62,214 nucleotides of DNA from Deltaproteobacteria bacterium. Its GTDB lineage: Bacteria > Myxococcota_A > UBA9160 > UBA4427. The DNA is taken from the NCBI GenBank assembly GCA_002691205.1, contig NZHD01000079.1:1-62214 (forward strand). Reading direction: 5' to 3'. How positions within the stretch are numbered: the stretch's first letter is position 1; each line of letters begins with the position of its first letter. This document shows positions 43,148 to 50,638 of the stretch, piece by piece. The translations under genes and the position numbers were made by a program. The notes below the pieces were generated by a model. That model saw only the letters and a list, made by a program, of their open reading frames with translations, did no database searches and was not told where the DNA came from.

Positions 43148-44050
43148 TTAACTTTTTTGATCGCCTTGGCACAGTTCCTCGATGGTTTTTTCGATGTCCC
43201 AATGCGGCATCTCCTCTCCGAGGAGACTTTTAAGCTGTTCTAGGTCAGGGCTGAAGCGACAGGCTAACTGCCTAAGCGTTTCTTTGTTTGGAGCTTTTGG
43301 CGGCGGTGGGGCTGGTCTCGAAACGAGCTTTTTGAAAGTTTCCAGAATCGGTTTAGGAAGCGCGCGTGGTGCAATGGATCGGAGCTTTCGGACTAAGGGC
43401 CCAGGAAGTCGGTGAGCAACCGTGGGTAGTCTTTTGTCTTTTGCTTGATTAAGGATTGTCTCGTTCAGAAAATCTGGCTGAGGCTCAAGACCGAGGTGAC
43501 GAACGACACGTTCATAGCCTGCCTTCCGATCACTCACATAGTCCTCGAACTGAAGAAAAAGAAAGTTCTTGCGATCGAAGTGCTCGAGCCAGAATTGAAT
43601 TTGATACGCATATCGACTGAAGTCTACATACAGGTCGTCAGCCAACAGTTCTTTGCTCGCGTCGGCACTACAAGCTCCTCGCTGATAAAAGTGTGTGTGA
43701 TGACTAATGGCCCTTTTGATCGGATTGCGCATGATGTAAATGAGTTTCAGATCCTTACCACAGATCTGGAGTGCGTTTCTGGCTGTGTCGACGCTCTTTT
43801 TGTACGTGTAACGGGGATCAGCATCGCCAACCAAGATTTCTTTGGGAGTCTCCGAAAAAACATTCCCATAGTTCATTCGGCCTTCGTCAGTGAGGATGTC
43901 CTGGCTGACTAGGTCGCCGACCTCTTTTCCGCCTGGGAAAGTAATCTGAGGATGGGTTTCAAGGTCGAAGGCAAGGGTGGTGGTCCCGCTTTTCATCGCT
44001 CCGATGATTAAGAAATCGGGGTACCGAAGATTCGAATGTTGATTGCTCAT
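43148..44050 (-). CDS. PAPS-dependent sulfotransferase
   Basis: 300 residues. The 5'-phosphosulfate loop is IIGAMKSGTTTL at 15-26 and the 3'-phosphate motif is RNPIKRAISHH at 108-118. YVDFSRYAYQIQFWLEHF and FLFLQFEDYVSD match the heparan N-deacetylase/sulfotransferase-like group common in bacteria. It moves a sulfuryl group from PAPS to a sugar, lipid or other hydroxyl acceptor. The acceptor is unknown; the two glycosyltransferases in this window are too far away to be convincing partners. The Pro-rich segment RPAPPPPKAP near 246-255 is a variable linker. ATG 44050 is the first plausible start. Confidence 0.9.
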   Translation of the reverse strand: MSNQHSNLRYPDFLIIGAMKSGTTTLAFDLETHPQITFPGGKEVGDLVSQDILTDEGRMNYGNVFSETPKEILVGDADPRYTYKKSVDTARNALQICGKDLKLIYIMRNPIKRAISHHTHFYQRGACSADASKELLADDLYVDFSRYAYQIQFWLEHFDRKNFLFLQFEDYVSDRKAGYERVVRHLGLEPQPDFLNETILNQAKDKRLPTVAHRLPGPLVRKLRSIAPRALPKPILETFKKLVSRPAPPPPKAPNKETLRQLACRFSPDLEQLKSLLGEEMPHWDIEKTIEELCQGDQKS

Positions 44051-44498
44051 CGAAATTTCGCCTGCTTACCTTTTAAGGCATTTTTAAAATGAAGCCCGGA
44101 CGCAGTATATCGAATGTAGATATCGAAGGCTTAAGGTTAAAAGCGATCCTCATAACAATGTCGCCAAAAGGTCGGGGCGAGCTTGGGATTGAAGCAGGGC
44201 TCTCGACTTTTGGAGACCCGCAGAGGTCGACAGGATGGCGAGGTGATCGAAGTCGTGAGGGAGACCTAGACGGCAGGAAGGCGACTTTTTCGTTCAAATA
44301 CAGCTCTTTTTGAGAAAACAGCCTTTTGACTGGTCCGATTTTGATTCGACTTTCGACTCAATACACGAGGGCAAATTTTGCCCAACATGTGGAGGCTTAC
44401 GAAAGGTGGGCGGCTGAAGGAAATTGCTCCGAAGAGTGCCGCTTAGCCTTCGTTCACCCTCCTTTCGTGTTTCATGATTGACTTCAGGAGGAATCACA
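44051..44498. other. Intergenic region with palindrome and structured leader
   Basis: No supported gene. A perfect palindrome GGGCAAATTTTGCCC lies at 44369-44383. It is followed by the long stem-loop at 44399-44468 listed separately and by the ribosome site AGGAGG at 44486-44491. The palindrome may be an operator for the downstream gene; the left 300 bases hold nothing I can name. Confidence 0.6.
44399..44468 (+). promoter_or_regulatory. Structured 5' leader of the CxxCH protein gene
   Basis: ACGAAAGGTGGG at 44399-44410 pairs with CCCTCCTTTCGT at 44457-44468 (11 of 12 positions). Inside, CGAAG at 44430-44434 can pair with CTTCG at 44448-44452, and CGGC at 44411 with GCCG at 44438 as an alternative. 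The stem ends 17 bases before the AGGAGG ribosome site. The competing inner helices resemble a regulatory leader, but no known riboswitch class is recognised. Confidence 0.4.
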
Positions 44499-46646
44499 GT
44501 GTCTAACCTACGCTTGGCGATCGCAGCGATCGCGACCGCACTTTTATCCCTAGCGGGAACATGCAATCACGCGCCCACTCAGCCTAGAATCCTTTCGCCC
44601 GAAGCGAATCAGCTTTTGCGGAGCGTCGACCGATTTCAGGTCGAAGTAGAGGCCTCGGGTGAGTATTTCGATATTGGGTCCCTTTTGGTTGAACTCAATG
44701 GGAAACCGTTAGAAATTACTCCCGGCAATACGGTGCATTTTGCGAAGCTTCAAAAAGGTGAAGTTCTTCAAGAATGGAATCAGTTGGTTGTCTCTGCCGT
44801 TCGCCTGGCGGATCAAGAGCGAGGTGAATCCATTCGAACTTTTAGCTGGAAGGAGAAGCCTCTTCCGAGTTCTTTTCAATCAGATTTTGTGACTCGGCCG
44901 CCCGATGTCGTTTCTGCAGAGATCGAGGTTCTAGACACCAAAATAAAGAGGCAGAATGCTTTGTTAAGAGTCCGGTTTGGCCAGAATATGGATATACCTG
45001 AAAAGATTCCATTTAGAGTTGACCAAGATAATTTCATTGAATTTGAGGACTCCGGCCAAGGGGATGATCGTGAGAAAGGCGATGGTCTCTACACCGCGCG
45101 AATTGACTTTGATTATAATAATTACTTCAGTCGAAAATATCGTGAGATAGTTGGGGGTTTTGACCAAGAAGAAGAGATTGAATCGATTTCATTTTCGGGA
45201 AGAGAACTTATTGGGGTGAAAGCCGTTGACATTCCAAGCGCTCTAAGAGATTTGGTCTCGCCATCCATCATTTCACTGGTTCCAATGGCGGCCTCGACCC
45301 CTGTCGTTGACTCTGAGAGAGCCTTAATGATTCGCGATCTCAGTGTTGTGGCTGATCCTTTGAGGACCTTTGACCCCTGTGATACGGATGGCGATGGGCT
45401 CAATGGAGACCCCAACGGCGCATGGTCGTTTAAAACGTTGATGACGGGCATGGCGAATACAGCCGCAACGGGGGTTTCAGTTGAAGCCTTTACAATGGGC
45501 TGGCTTAAAGGATGGGCCACGAACTTCGATGTTTTGAATGATGGGAGCCCTTCAGGCGATTGGATCATCAATGGCGATGTCGTGCCCAACCGAGAGGTTG
45601 GTCTCTTTAATCAGATTATAAGTCTCTGGCCCCTCGATGCGGCCGGAAATCTAGACCTGGATCAAGCTCCTTTTCGATTACTCTCGATCGTGAACCGAGT
45701 CGATCTCCGAGACGCGGTGGGTTACGGGTCAAGTCCTGCGAGTGCTGGAGAGTTGCGATTCGTTTTTGGGCTTCTGGATATGAATGTTTGCCAGCCTGCC
45801 AGAATGACTGCGATTTTCGAGTATGCAGTGACCGCGAACTCATGCAGCGATGTCTTGGCGCATGCTCAGAGTTGGGAGGATCTTGATTTAGCGAATGCTC
45901 CGTTTCCTGCGACACCTGCATATCTAGTGGATCTTCAAAACATAACTGATCCGGTGACTTCTCCAGGTGTTGTTCCTAGCCGTCCGAATGGAAGTTCCAT
46001 CGGTCAGGTCCGCACGAGCGAGGTCGTGATGGGTACGCCGTGGGAGATGCGTGAGTTTACTCTTCAGCCGATCCCTGGAGGTTTCCCTGGTCAACACGAG
46101 CTTCGTATGGAGACCACGAAGCAAACCCCCGACATCGATTACACTCTTGATCCGGCCATGCAGTTGTCTTTGACGAACTACATAAATGTAAACAGTCCCG
46201 ACATTTGCAATGGCACTCATGTGGTCCCGGATACCTGGTTAGGGGCACCTTTTCTCTCCGGTCGGTCGGACTTTTTTCCGGGCACTCATTTTTTCTCACC
46301 AGGCATCACGCCATCTGTAGGAGTTCCTTGCACTCCGGATGACCTTCGATTCAACTTCTCGTCAAATACCTGTAGCGGGTGTCACGGCGCCGATACGATC
46401 GATCCAGCTGTGGATTCTCCGTTTTATCATGTCCATCCCGATACGCCGCCGGGCATTCCGGTTGAGTTGTCGCGGTTCTTGACAGGCACGGGGGCATCAC
46501 CGATTCCAGACCCGAGCCCGATTGGAGGTGTGCCTCGAGATTTCGCGGATTTGGACCGTCGGGCCGTTGATATGCAGAATCTATTGGCGCTGGGTTGTTC
46601 AACGGTGACAGTGTCATCAGCGGCTATGAGTGTCTCGGTTCACTGA
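44499..46646 (+). CDS. Large exported protein with single CxxCH heme motif
   Basis: 715 residues. Signal peptide at about 1-22 (LRLAIAAIATALLSLAGTC); the Cys is not in a canonical lipobox. Residues 25-110 look like an Ig-type domain, and 130-250 a second beta domain ending in SISFSGRELIGVKAVDIP. DPCDTDGDGLNGDPNGAW near 290-310 is a calcium-type loop. The middle LLSIVNRVDLRD and GELRFVFGLLDMNVC near 390-425 look like a conserved core. The heme motif C625-x-x-C628-H629 lies in NTCSGCHGADT. It could be a surface electron carrier or heme enzyme. The start is GTG 44499 with AGGAGG seven bases upstream. I do not recognise the family. Confidence 0.78.
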   Translation: MSNLRLAIAAIATALLSLAGTCNHAPTQPRILSPEANQLLRSVDRFQVEVEASGEYFDIGSLLVELNGKPLEITPGNTVHFAKLQKGEVLQEWNQLVVSAVRLADQERGESIRTFSWKEKPLPSSFQSDFVTRPPDVVSAEIEVLDTKIKRQNALLRVRFGQNMDIPEKIPFRVDQDNFIEFEDSGQGDDREKGDGLYTARIDFDYNNYFSRKYREIVGGFDQEEEIESISFSGRELIGVKAVDIPSALRDLVSPSIISLVPMAASTPVVDSERALMIRDLSVVADPLRTFDPCDTDGDGLNGDPNGAWSFKTLMTGMANTAATGVSVEAFTMGWLKGWATNFDVLNDGSPSGDWIINGDVVPNREVGLFNQIISLWPLDAAGNLDLDQAPFRLLSIVNRVDLRDAVGYGSSPASAGELRFVFGLLDMNVCQPARMTAIFEYAVTANSCSDVLAHAQSWEDLDLANAPFPATPAYLVDLQNITDPVTSPGVVPSRPNGSSIGQVRTSEVVMGTPWEMREFTLQPIPGGFPGQHELRMETTKQTPDIDYTLDPAMQLSLTNYINVNSPDICNGTHVVPDTWLGAPFLSGRSDFFPGTHFFSPGITPSVGVPCTPDDLRFNFSSNTCSGCHGADTIDPAVDSPFYHVHPDTPPGIPVELSRFLTGTGASPIPDPSPIGGVPRDFADLDRRAVDMQNLLALGCSTVTVSSAAMSVSVH

Positions 46647-46666
46647 GAGTGTAACGGGAAAGGCTA

Positions 46667-46715
46667 TGGCTTCACCCTTCGGTTTAGTTCCACTGCAGAT
46701 CGGAGGGTGAAGCTA
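46667..46715 (+). terminator. Strong hairpin after the CxxCH protein gene
   Basis: TGGCTTCACCCTTCG at 46667-46681 pairs with CGGAGGGTGAAGCTA at 46701-46715: fifteen pairs, two of them G-T, around a 19-base loop. It lies 20 bases after the stop codon. A terminator or a 3'-end stabilising stem is likely, though there is no U-tract. Confidence 0.5.
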
Positions 46716-46788
46716 CGTGCTAGGGATTGGGTTGATCTTGGAGAAGCGATGGATTGGAGTTCTTGAAGAGCGTTCGGTGAGCTTATTG

Positions 46789-46819
46789 ACGGCCTTAATC
46801 GTTCAGAGATTAGGGCCGT
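46789..46819. terminator. Hairpin overlapping the 3' end of the minus-strand gene
   Basis: ACGGCCTTAATC at 46789-46800 pairs with GATTAGGGCCGT at 46808-46819 (one G-T pair) around a seven-base loop. The stop codon of the minus-strand gene at 46803 lies in the loop, so one arm encodes its last residues. It is a probable bidirectional terminator. Confidence 0.5.
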
Positions 46820-47222
46820 TTGAGTTTAGAAATGGCTCATTGGAGGCGAAAGATTCTCTGAGGGGGTCGCTGGACACATGTTGGTTTTCGCCTCTTAAAA
46901 GATTTGAAATAGCCACTTTGCCTTGTCCTCCAAGTGTCTCTGCGAGCTGCGAATGAACGGCTGATTGCAGCTCAATATCACTGATTGGGTTAAATAGAAT
47001 TCCGTTCTGATCAAATCCGATTGCGCGGTTTACCTTGGTTTTCTGATCGCGCGGTGATGAGTCACGGGGCGACATGTTTAGGTGAGCAGAAGAGGGAAGC
47101 GCCGCCAGTGACACATGAGTCACGGTATGGGGGGTAAACGTGCTCCAGTAGGTCATTAGGCCGAAGCCGGCCGAGAAGCCGATGGCTAATCCGAATAGGG
47201 GAGCCAGCAGTATTCGATTCAT
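46803..47222 (-). CDS. Small membrane-anchored protein of unknown function
   Basis: 139 residues. One N-terminal membrane segment (ILLAPLFGLAIGFSAGFGLMTYW, about 4-26) and then a polar periplasmic part. It contains SSAHLNMSPRDSSPRDQK near 44-61, a hydrophobic-amphipathic stretch GFDQNGILFNPISDIELQSAVHSQLAE near 69-95, and a Ser/Asn-rich end. ATG 47222 has AAAGGG eight bases upstream; the frame opens at 47273. I do not recognise it. It lies 141 bases downstream of the aldo/keto reductase gene on the same strand, so the two may be co-transcribed. Confidence 0.65.
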   Translation of the reverse strand: MNRILLAPLFGLAIGFSAGFGLMTYWSTFTPHTVTHVSLAALPSSAHLNMSPRDSSPRDQKTKVNRAIGFDQNGILFNPISDIELQSAVHSQLAETLGGQGKVAISNLLRGENQHVSSDPLRESFASNEPFLNSNGPNL

Positions 47223-47363
47223 GACATGCCCTTTCTTAGGTATCGAGATACCTAGAACGGCACATGGGTCCATTTAGTTAATCGAATAAATAAAAAAGAT
47301 CTGTTTTCTGCCTCTGAATGCCTTCAGGCTGCTTATTTCCTACGGCTTCGTGACCCTTGAGGC

Positions 47364-48401
47364 TTACGCTACATATTGTTCAGCGGTCGCAGCCGCTGAA
47401 AAGTTTTGTTGGAGATGTGTGAGGCTTTGCATATCTGCATTCACAGCGTCGAGTCCGTGTTCAAGCACGAAAGCGTAACTTCGCTGAAATGAGTTCATCT
47501 TGGCCGACATTAGTTTTGGTCCATAATATTGGTCGAACGCGTCAGGGTTTCCCCATCGGAGCCATTTGCGTCCAGCTAGGAATCGGCCCGCTTTCATACC
47601 GATAAGTCCAATCTGTGCATCGCGCGCCTGATCGAGGACGGGTCGTAGATTCACCATATCGGGCGAGTTAGGCAGTATGTTTCGATCAGTCCAGCTGTAC
47701 CAACCCGCTGGAGTGATGGCGATCTGTGCGAGGGCGTATCGGCGTGTTTCGCTCGCTGCTGTGAGAACATTTTGCGCATTCTCATGGGTGCTGAGGCCCC
47801 AGTAGCTCGTCTTGCCCGCTTGTTTGGCCTTAAGGAAAGCCTCGTAAAGTTCATCGCTTTTTATAATAGACGGATTATTTGCCCCCATCATGTAATACGC
47901 ATCTACGTGATCCACATTTAGATCGGATAGACTTTGATCCAGGAGCGAAAGCCAAGTCTTCGCTCCTTGTTTGGCTTGACTCGCTGTGACTTCTTGATTG
48001 GGTTCAATGTCAATGTAAACAGCTGCCTTGGAGATAAGAAAAATTTTATCTCGGTTCTTTTTGAGGAATGGGCTGAGATTCCTTTCAGCGTTTTTATAGT
48101 AGCGGCGGGTTCCAACATCGAAGACATTTACGCCTGCGTCGAAGGCACGGTCTAGAAGTTCGTCCCGAGGGCTGTCGGACAGAGCTGCGCCACAGCCAAA
48201 GACAAGACGGCTGCCTTGAAAGCCAGTCTTTCCCAGTTTTCGATATGTCATTTTGGGCCAAGGCGTTTGACCGATGGCGCCGCCTGAGTCCGCTTGAGCG
48301 AGTGCAGGGCGTAGGAGCGATTTTCCGGCGACCCCAGCCAAGGCCATGTAGTGAAGAAACTTTCTTCGGGTTGTACGCAGTCGCTGCTCGATTCGGGGCA
48401 T
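47364..48401 (-). CDS. Tat-exported aldo/keto reductase-like protein lacking the catalytic His
   Basis: 345 residues. The Tat motif TTRRKFLHYMALAG lies near 10-23 with cleavage after PALA. The aldo/keto reductase barrel follows: YRKLGKTGFQGSRLVFGCGAA near 53-73, AGVNVFDVGTRRYYKNAERNL near 88-108 (Asp and Tyr of the tetrad), and ISKAAV near 123-128 (Lys). Where the family usually has Y-x-x-H, this protein reads DAYYMMGANN, so the catalytic His appears to be Met. Export of an NADPH enzyme is also unusual. It may bind another cofactor or have a non-reductase role. ATG 48401 has GAGGAG upstream. Confidence 0.85.
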   Translation of the reverse strand: MPRIEQRLRTTRRKFLHYMALAGVAGKSLLRPALAQADSGGAIGQTPWPKMTYRKLGKTGFQGSRLVFGCGAALSDSPRDELLDRAFDAGVNVFDVGTRRYYKNAERNLSPFLKKNRDKIFLISKAAVYIDIEPNQEVTASQAKQGAKTWLSLLDQSLSDLNVDHVDAYYMMGANNPSIIKSDELYEAFLKAKQAGKTSYWGLSTHENAQNVLTAASETRRYALAQIAITPAGWYSWTDRNILPNSPDMVNLRPVLDQARDAQIGLIGMKAGRFLAGRKWLRWGNPDAFDQYYGPKLMSAKMNSFQRSYAFVLEHGLDAVNADMQSLTHLQQNFSAAATAEQYVA

Positions 48402-48506
48402 GGTTTCTCCTCGCCGGATGGGTCTATAAGGACTAGAGGTCAGTTAGAGCAATAGTGTAGCTTCTTGGATATCATTCGCTTTTCAAGATAATTTCGGAGG
48501 AAGCGT

Positions 48507-49691
48507 TTGACAGGATTTCCTGATCTATCGAAACCTTTCACTCAGGCCCGTTTGGGCCCCCTCACCCTGAGAAATCGCGTGATTAAGGCGGCGACATTCG
48601 AGGGGATGACAGGCGACAATATCGTCCACCCTGAGTTAATTGAGTTTCATCGTCGCATGGCGGCTGGCGGCGTGGGTATGACGACAATGGCGTACATTGG
48701 AGTCTCTGCCGACGGTCGAGGGACACCCAACGAACTTGTCCCTGACGCCGAGAACGAATCGAGTTTACGTCTTTTAGCAGATGCCGTTCATGAACAAGGC
48801 GCGGCTCTGTCGGGCCAGATCGGACATGCCGGTGCAGTGGCAGCGAGTGCTGGCTTAAGAGGGCTATCTCCCTCGCGGTTCTTTAATCCTCTGGCACTCC
48901 GTAAAACAAAGGCCATGCAGGCCGAGGACTTCCCTAGGATACTGAACGCTTTTTCCGAGACAGCGAAGAGACTGGTAGGCAGCGGATTTGATGCCATTGA
49001 AATTCATTTAGGTCATGGATATCTACTGAGTGAATTCCTGAGCCCTGCCATCAATAAGCGCGAAGATGAGTGGGGAGGGAATCTTGAGAATCGCGCTCGA
49101 TTTCCTCGGCAGGTCGTGGCGGCTGTGCGGGAAGCGGTGGGAGCCGAAGTCGCGGTGCTCGCAAAACTCAATATGACTGATGGGGTCCCCGGCGGTCTGT
49201 GGGTGGATGAGAGCGTAGAAGTTGCTCAAATGCTTGAAAAAGATGGCCACCTAGATGCGATCGAGTTGACCGGCGGAAGTTCTCTTCAGAATCCTATGTA
49301 TCTTTTTCGAGGCGAAGCTCCGATTGCTGAGATGGCTCAGGCATTTCCGCGAGTGGTGCGCCTCGGTTTTCGTCTAGTCGCGAAACGATTCTTACGAGAA
49401 TATCCATTCGAAGAAACGTACTTTCTTTCCTATGCCCGTCAATTCCGACAAGCGCTGTCCATGCCACTGGTGCTCTTGGGGGGAATTACAGGTTATGAAA
49501 CGATTATGAGGGCCATGGCCGAGGGGTTTGAGTTTGCCGCAATGGGCCGAGCTCTTTTGCGAGAGCCCAACCTCGTAAACGAAATGGCGGAGGGACGTAC
49601 GCGGTCTTCACTTTGTGTCCAATGCAATAAATGTATGGCCACGATTTATCAAGGGACACACTGCGTCCTTGATTCGCCCGCTATTTCATGA
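48507..49691 (+). CDS. NADH:flavin oxidoreductase (Old Yellow Enzyme barrel) with four-Cys tail
   Basis: 394 residues. FMN barrel with PFTQARLGPLTLRNRVIKAA near 11-30, SGQIGHAGAVAA near 101-112 and HLGHGYLLSEFLSPAINKRED near 172-192, then GGNLENRARFPRQV. It ends with four cysteines C370, C373, C376 and C386, spaced like the FeS motif of FadH-type enzymes, but the protein stops there and has no FAD or NAD domain. It probably reduces an enone or unsaturated acid with help of a separate electron donor. The start is TTG 48507 with GGAGG six bases upstream. It is divergent from the aldo/keto reductase and convergent with a thioesterase. Confidence 0.9.
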   Translation: MTGFPDLSKPFTQARLGPLTLRNRVIKAATFEGMTGDNIVHPELIEFHRRMAAGGVGMTTMAYIGVSADGRGTPNELVPDAENESSLRLLADAVHEQGAALSGQIGHAGAVAASAGLRGLSPSRFFNPLALRKTKAMQAEDFPRILNAFSETAKRLVGSGFDAIEIHLGHGYLLSEFLSPAINKREDEWGGNLENRARFPRQVVAAVREAVGAEVAVLAKLNMTDGVPGGLWVDESVEVAQMLEKDGHLDAIELTGGSSLQNPMYLFRGEAPIAEMAQAFPRVVRLGFRLVAKRFLREYPFEETYFLSYARQFRQALSMPLVLLGGITGYETIMRAMAEGFEFAAMGRALLREPNLVNEMAEGRTRSSLCVQCNKCMATIYQGTHCVLDSPAIS

Positions 49692-49693
49692 AT

Positions 49694-50185
49694 TTAGGTC
49701 ATTGACTTTGGGCGAGAGAATCCGATGACATGTCCAACTTCTTGTGGCACCTCTAGGGACGAATGGACTCCCTTGAAATGATGGAGCCGCTTTTTTATTT
49801 CCTCATGAAACGTAGTAGATCTACGAGTGCCTTGATCAACATAAAGAGAAATCAGTTCATTCGTCGAAGAGAGTTGCTGGTCTCTTGTTCGAACCATCGA
49901 GTGAAAGTAATGAACTCGCTTTTCGTCGAAATCAAGCAGCTGAGTTTCAACTTTTAGCTCTTCGCCCTGCATCAACTCAAGTTGATAAGTGATATGGGAT
50001 TCAAGTGTGAAAGTGGTCACATTTAGACGCTCGCGTCCCATCGGATCGATGCCGATACTGTCAAGAAAGACATCAGTGGCTTGATCGAATGCGACTGCAT
50101 AAAAGCCAGAGTTCATGTGACCGTTGTAGTCGACCCATTCAGGCGGTACGACGGCTCGATATCCACTGATGAGGGTAGTCGTCAA
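49694..50185 (-). CDS. Hotdog-fold thioesterase (betainyl-CoA thioesterase-like)
   Basis: 163 residues, single hotdog domain. VPPEWVDYNGHMNSGFYAVAFDQATD near 13-38 carries the 4HBT active-site Asp and the conserved NGHMN. TFTLESHITYQLELMQGEEL near 58-77 and RVHYFHSM near 89-96 match thioesterases that occur fused to or beside carnitine dehydrogenase and beta-keto acid cleavage enzymes. It hydrolyses a short acyl-CoA, perhaps betainyl-CoA; specificity is inferred from similarity of pattern only. Start TTG 50185 with AGGAG ten bases upstream. Its stop lies two bases after that of the convergent flavin oxidoreductase. Confidence 0.85.
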   Translation of the reverse strand: MTTTLISGYRAVVPPEWVDYNGHMNSGFYAVAFDQATDVFLDSIGIDPMGRERLNVTTFTLESHITYQLELMQGEELKVETQLLDFDEKRVHYFHSMVRTRDQQLSSTNELISLYVDQGTRRSTTFHEEIKKRLHHFKGVHSSLEVPQEVGHVIGFSRPKSMT

Positions 50186-50285
50186 GATTTTTGATCTCCT
50201 AATTCATTTGTGATCGAGCTTGGATGACTTTGAATCGAAGGGCTTGTTTTTCTGAGAGTGTACGGAGTTGCTATAATCCCACTCT

Positions 50286-50549
50286 ATGCTTTCTCGAACA
50301 TACCTTGGAATTCTTATTTTACTCGCTTTTGGTGCCTTCGTCGTATACCTGGCTGCAGGGCAGTTTGATTCTCGTTGTCATGTTTGTATGCGATTCAATG
50401 GGCAGATTATCTGTGAAACGGCACTGGCTTCAGATCCGAGTTCAGCTCAAATGCAGGCGACGGGAAGCGCCTGCTCGCAACTCTCTCGGGGCGTTACGGA
50501 CAGCTTTAATTGCACAGCCATGGCCCCGATATCGGTGAAATGCGAATAG
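50286..50549 (+). CDS. Small exported six-cysteine protein
   Basis: 87 residues. One N-terminal hydrophobic segment (7-24, GILILLAFGAFVVYLAAG), then a compact polar domain with six cysteines: C31, C34, C43, C63, C76 and C86. The first two form C-x-x-C (CHVCMRFNG). The even number suggests three disulfides or a metal site in the periplasm. A TATAAT box at 50272-50277 lies only eight bases before ATG 50286, so the mRNA may have almost no leader; no ribosome site is visible. The frame 50224-50538 is a shadow. I recall similar small proteins in deltaproteobacteria, but no function is known to me. Confidence 0.7.
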   Translation: MLSRTYLGILILLAFGAFVVYLAAGQFDSRCHVCMRFNGQIICETALASDPSSAQMQATGSACSQLSRGVTDSFNCTAMAPISVKCE

Positions 50550-50638
50550 CACAATAATAAGTTCCCATTTCTCGATAGGTTAAAATAAAATATCGACTGA
50601 GCGATTTGTATTTTTTTAAAGGAGCGCAGTGAAGAATC

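Noticed and set aside
43445-43912. 155-codon plus-strand frame
   Set aside because: Antisense to the sulfotransferase, whose PAPS motifs are intact.
46717-46956. 79-codon plus-strand frame after the CxxCH protein
   Set aside because: It starts just after the hairpin at 46667-46715, crosses the second hairpin and runs antisense to the small anchored protein.
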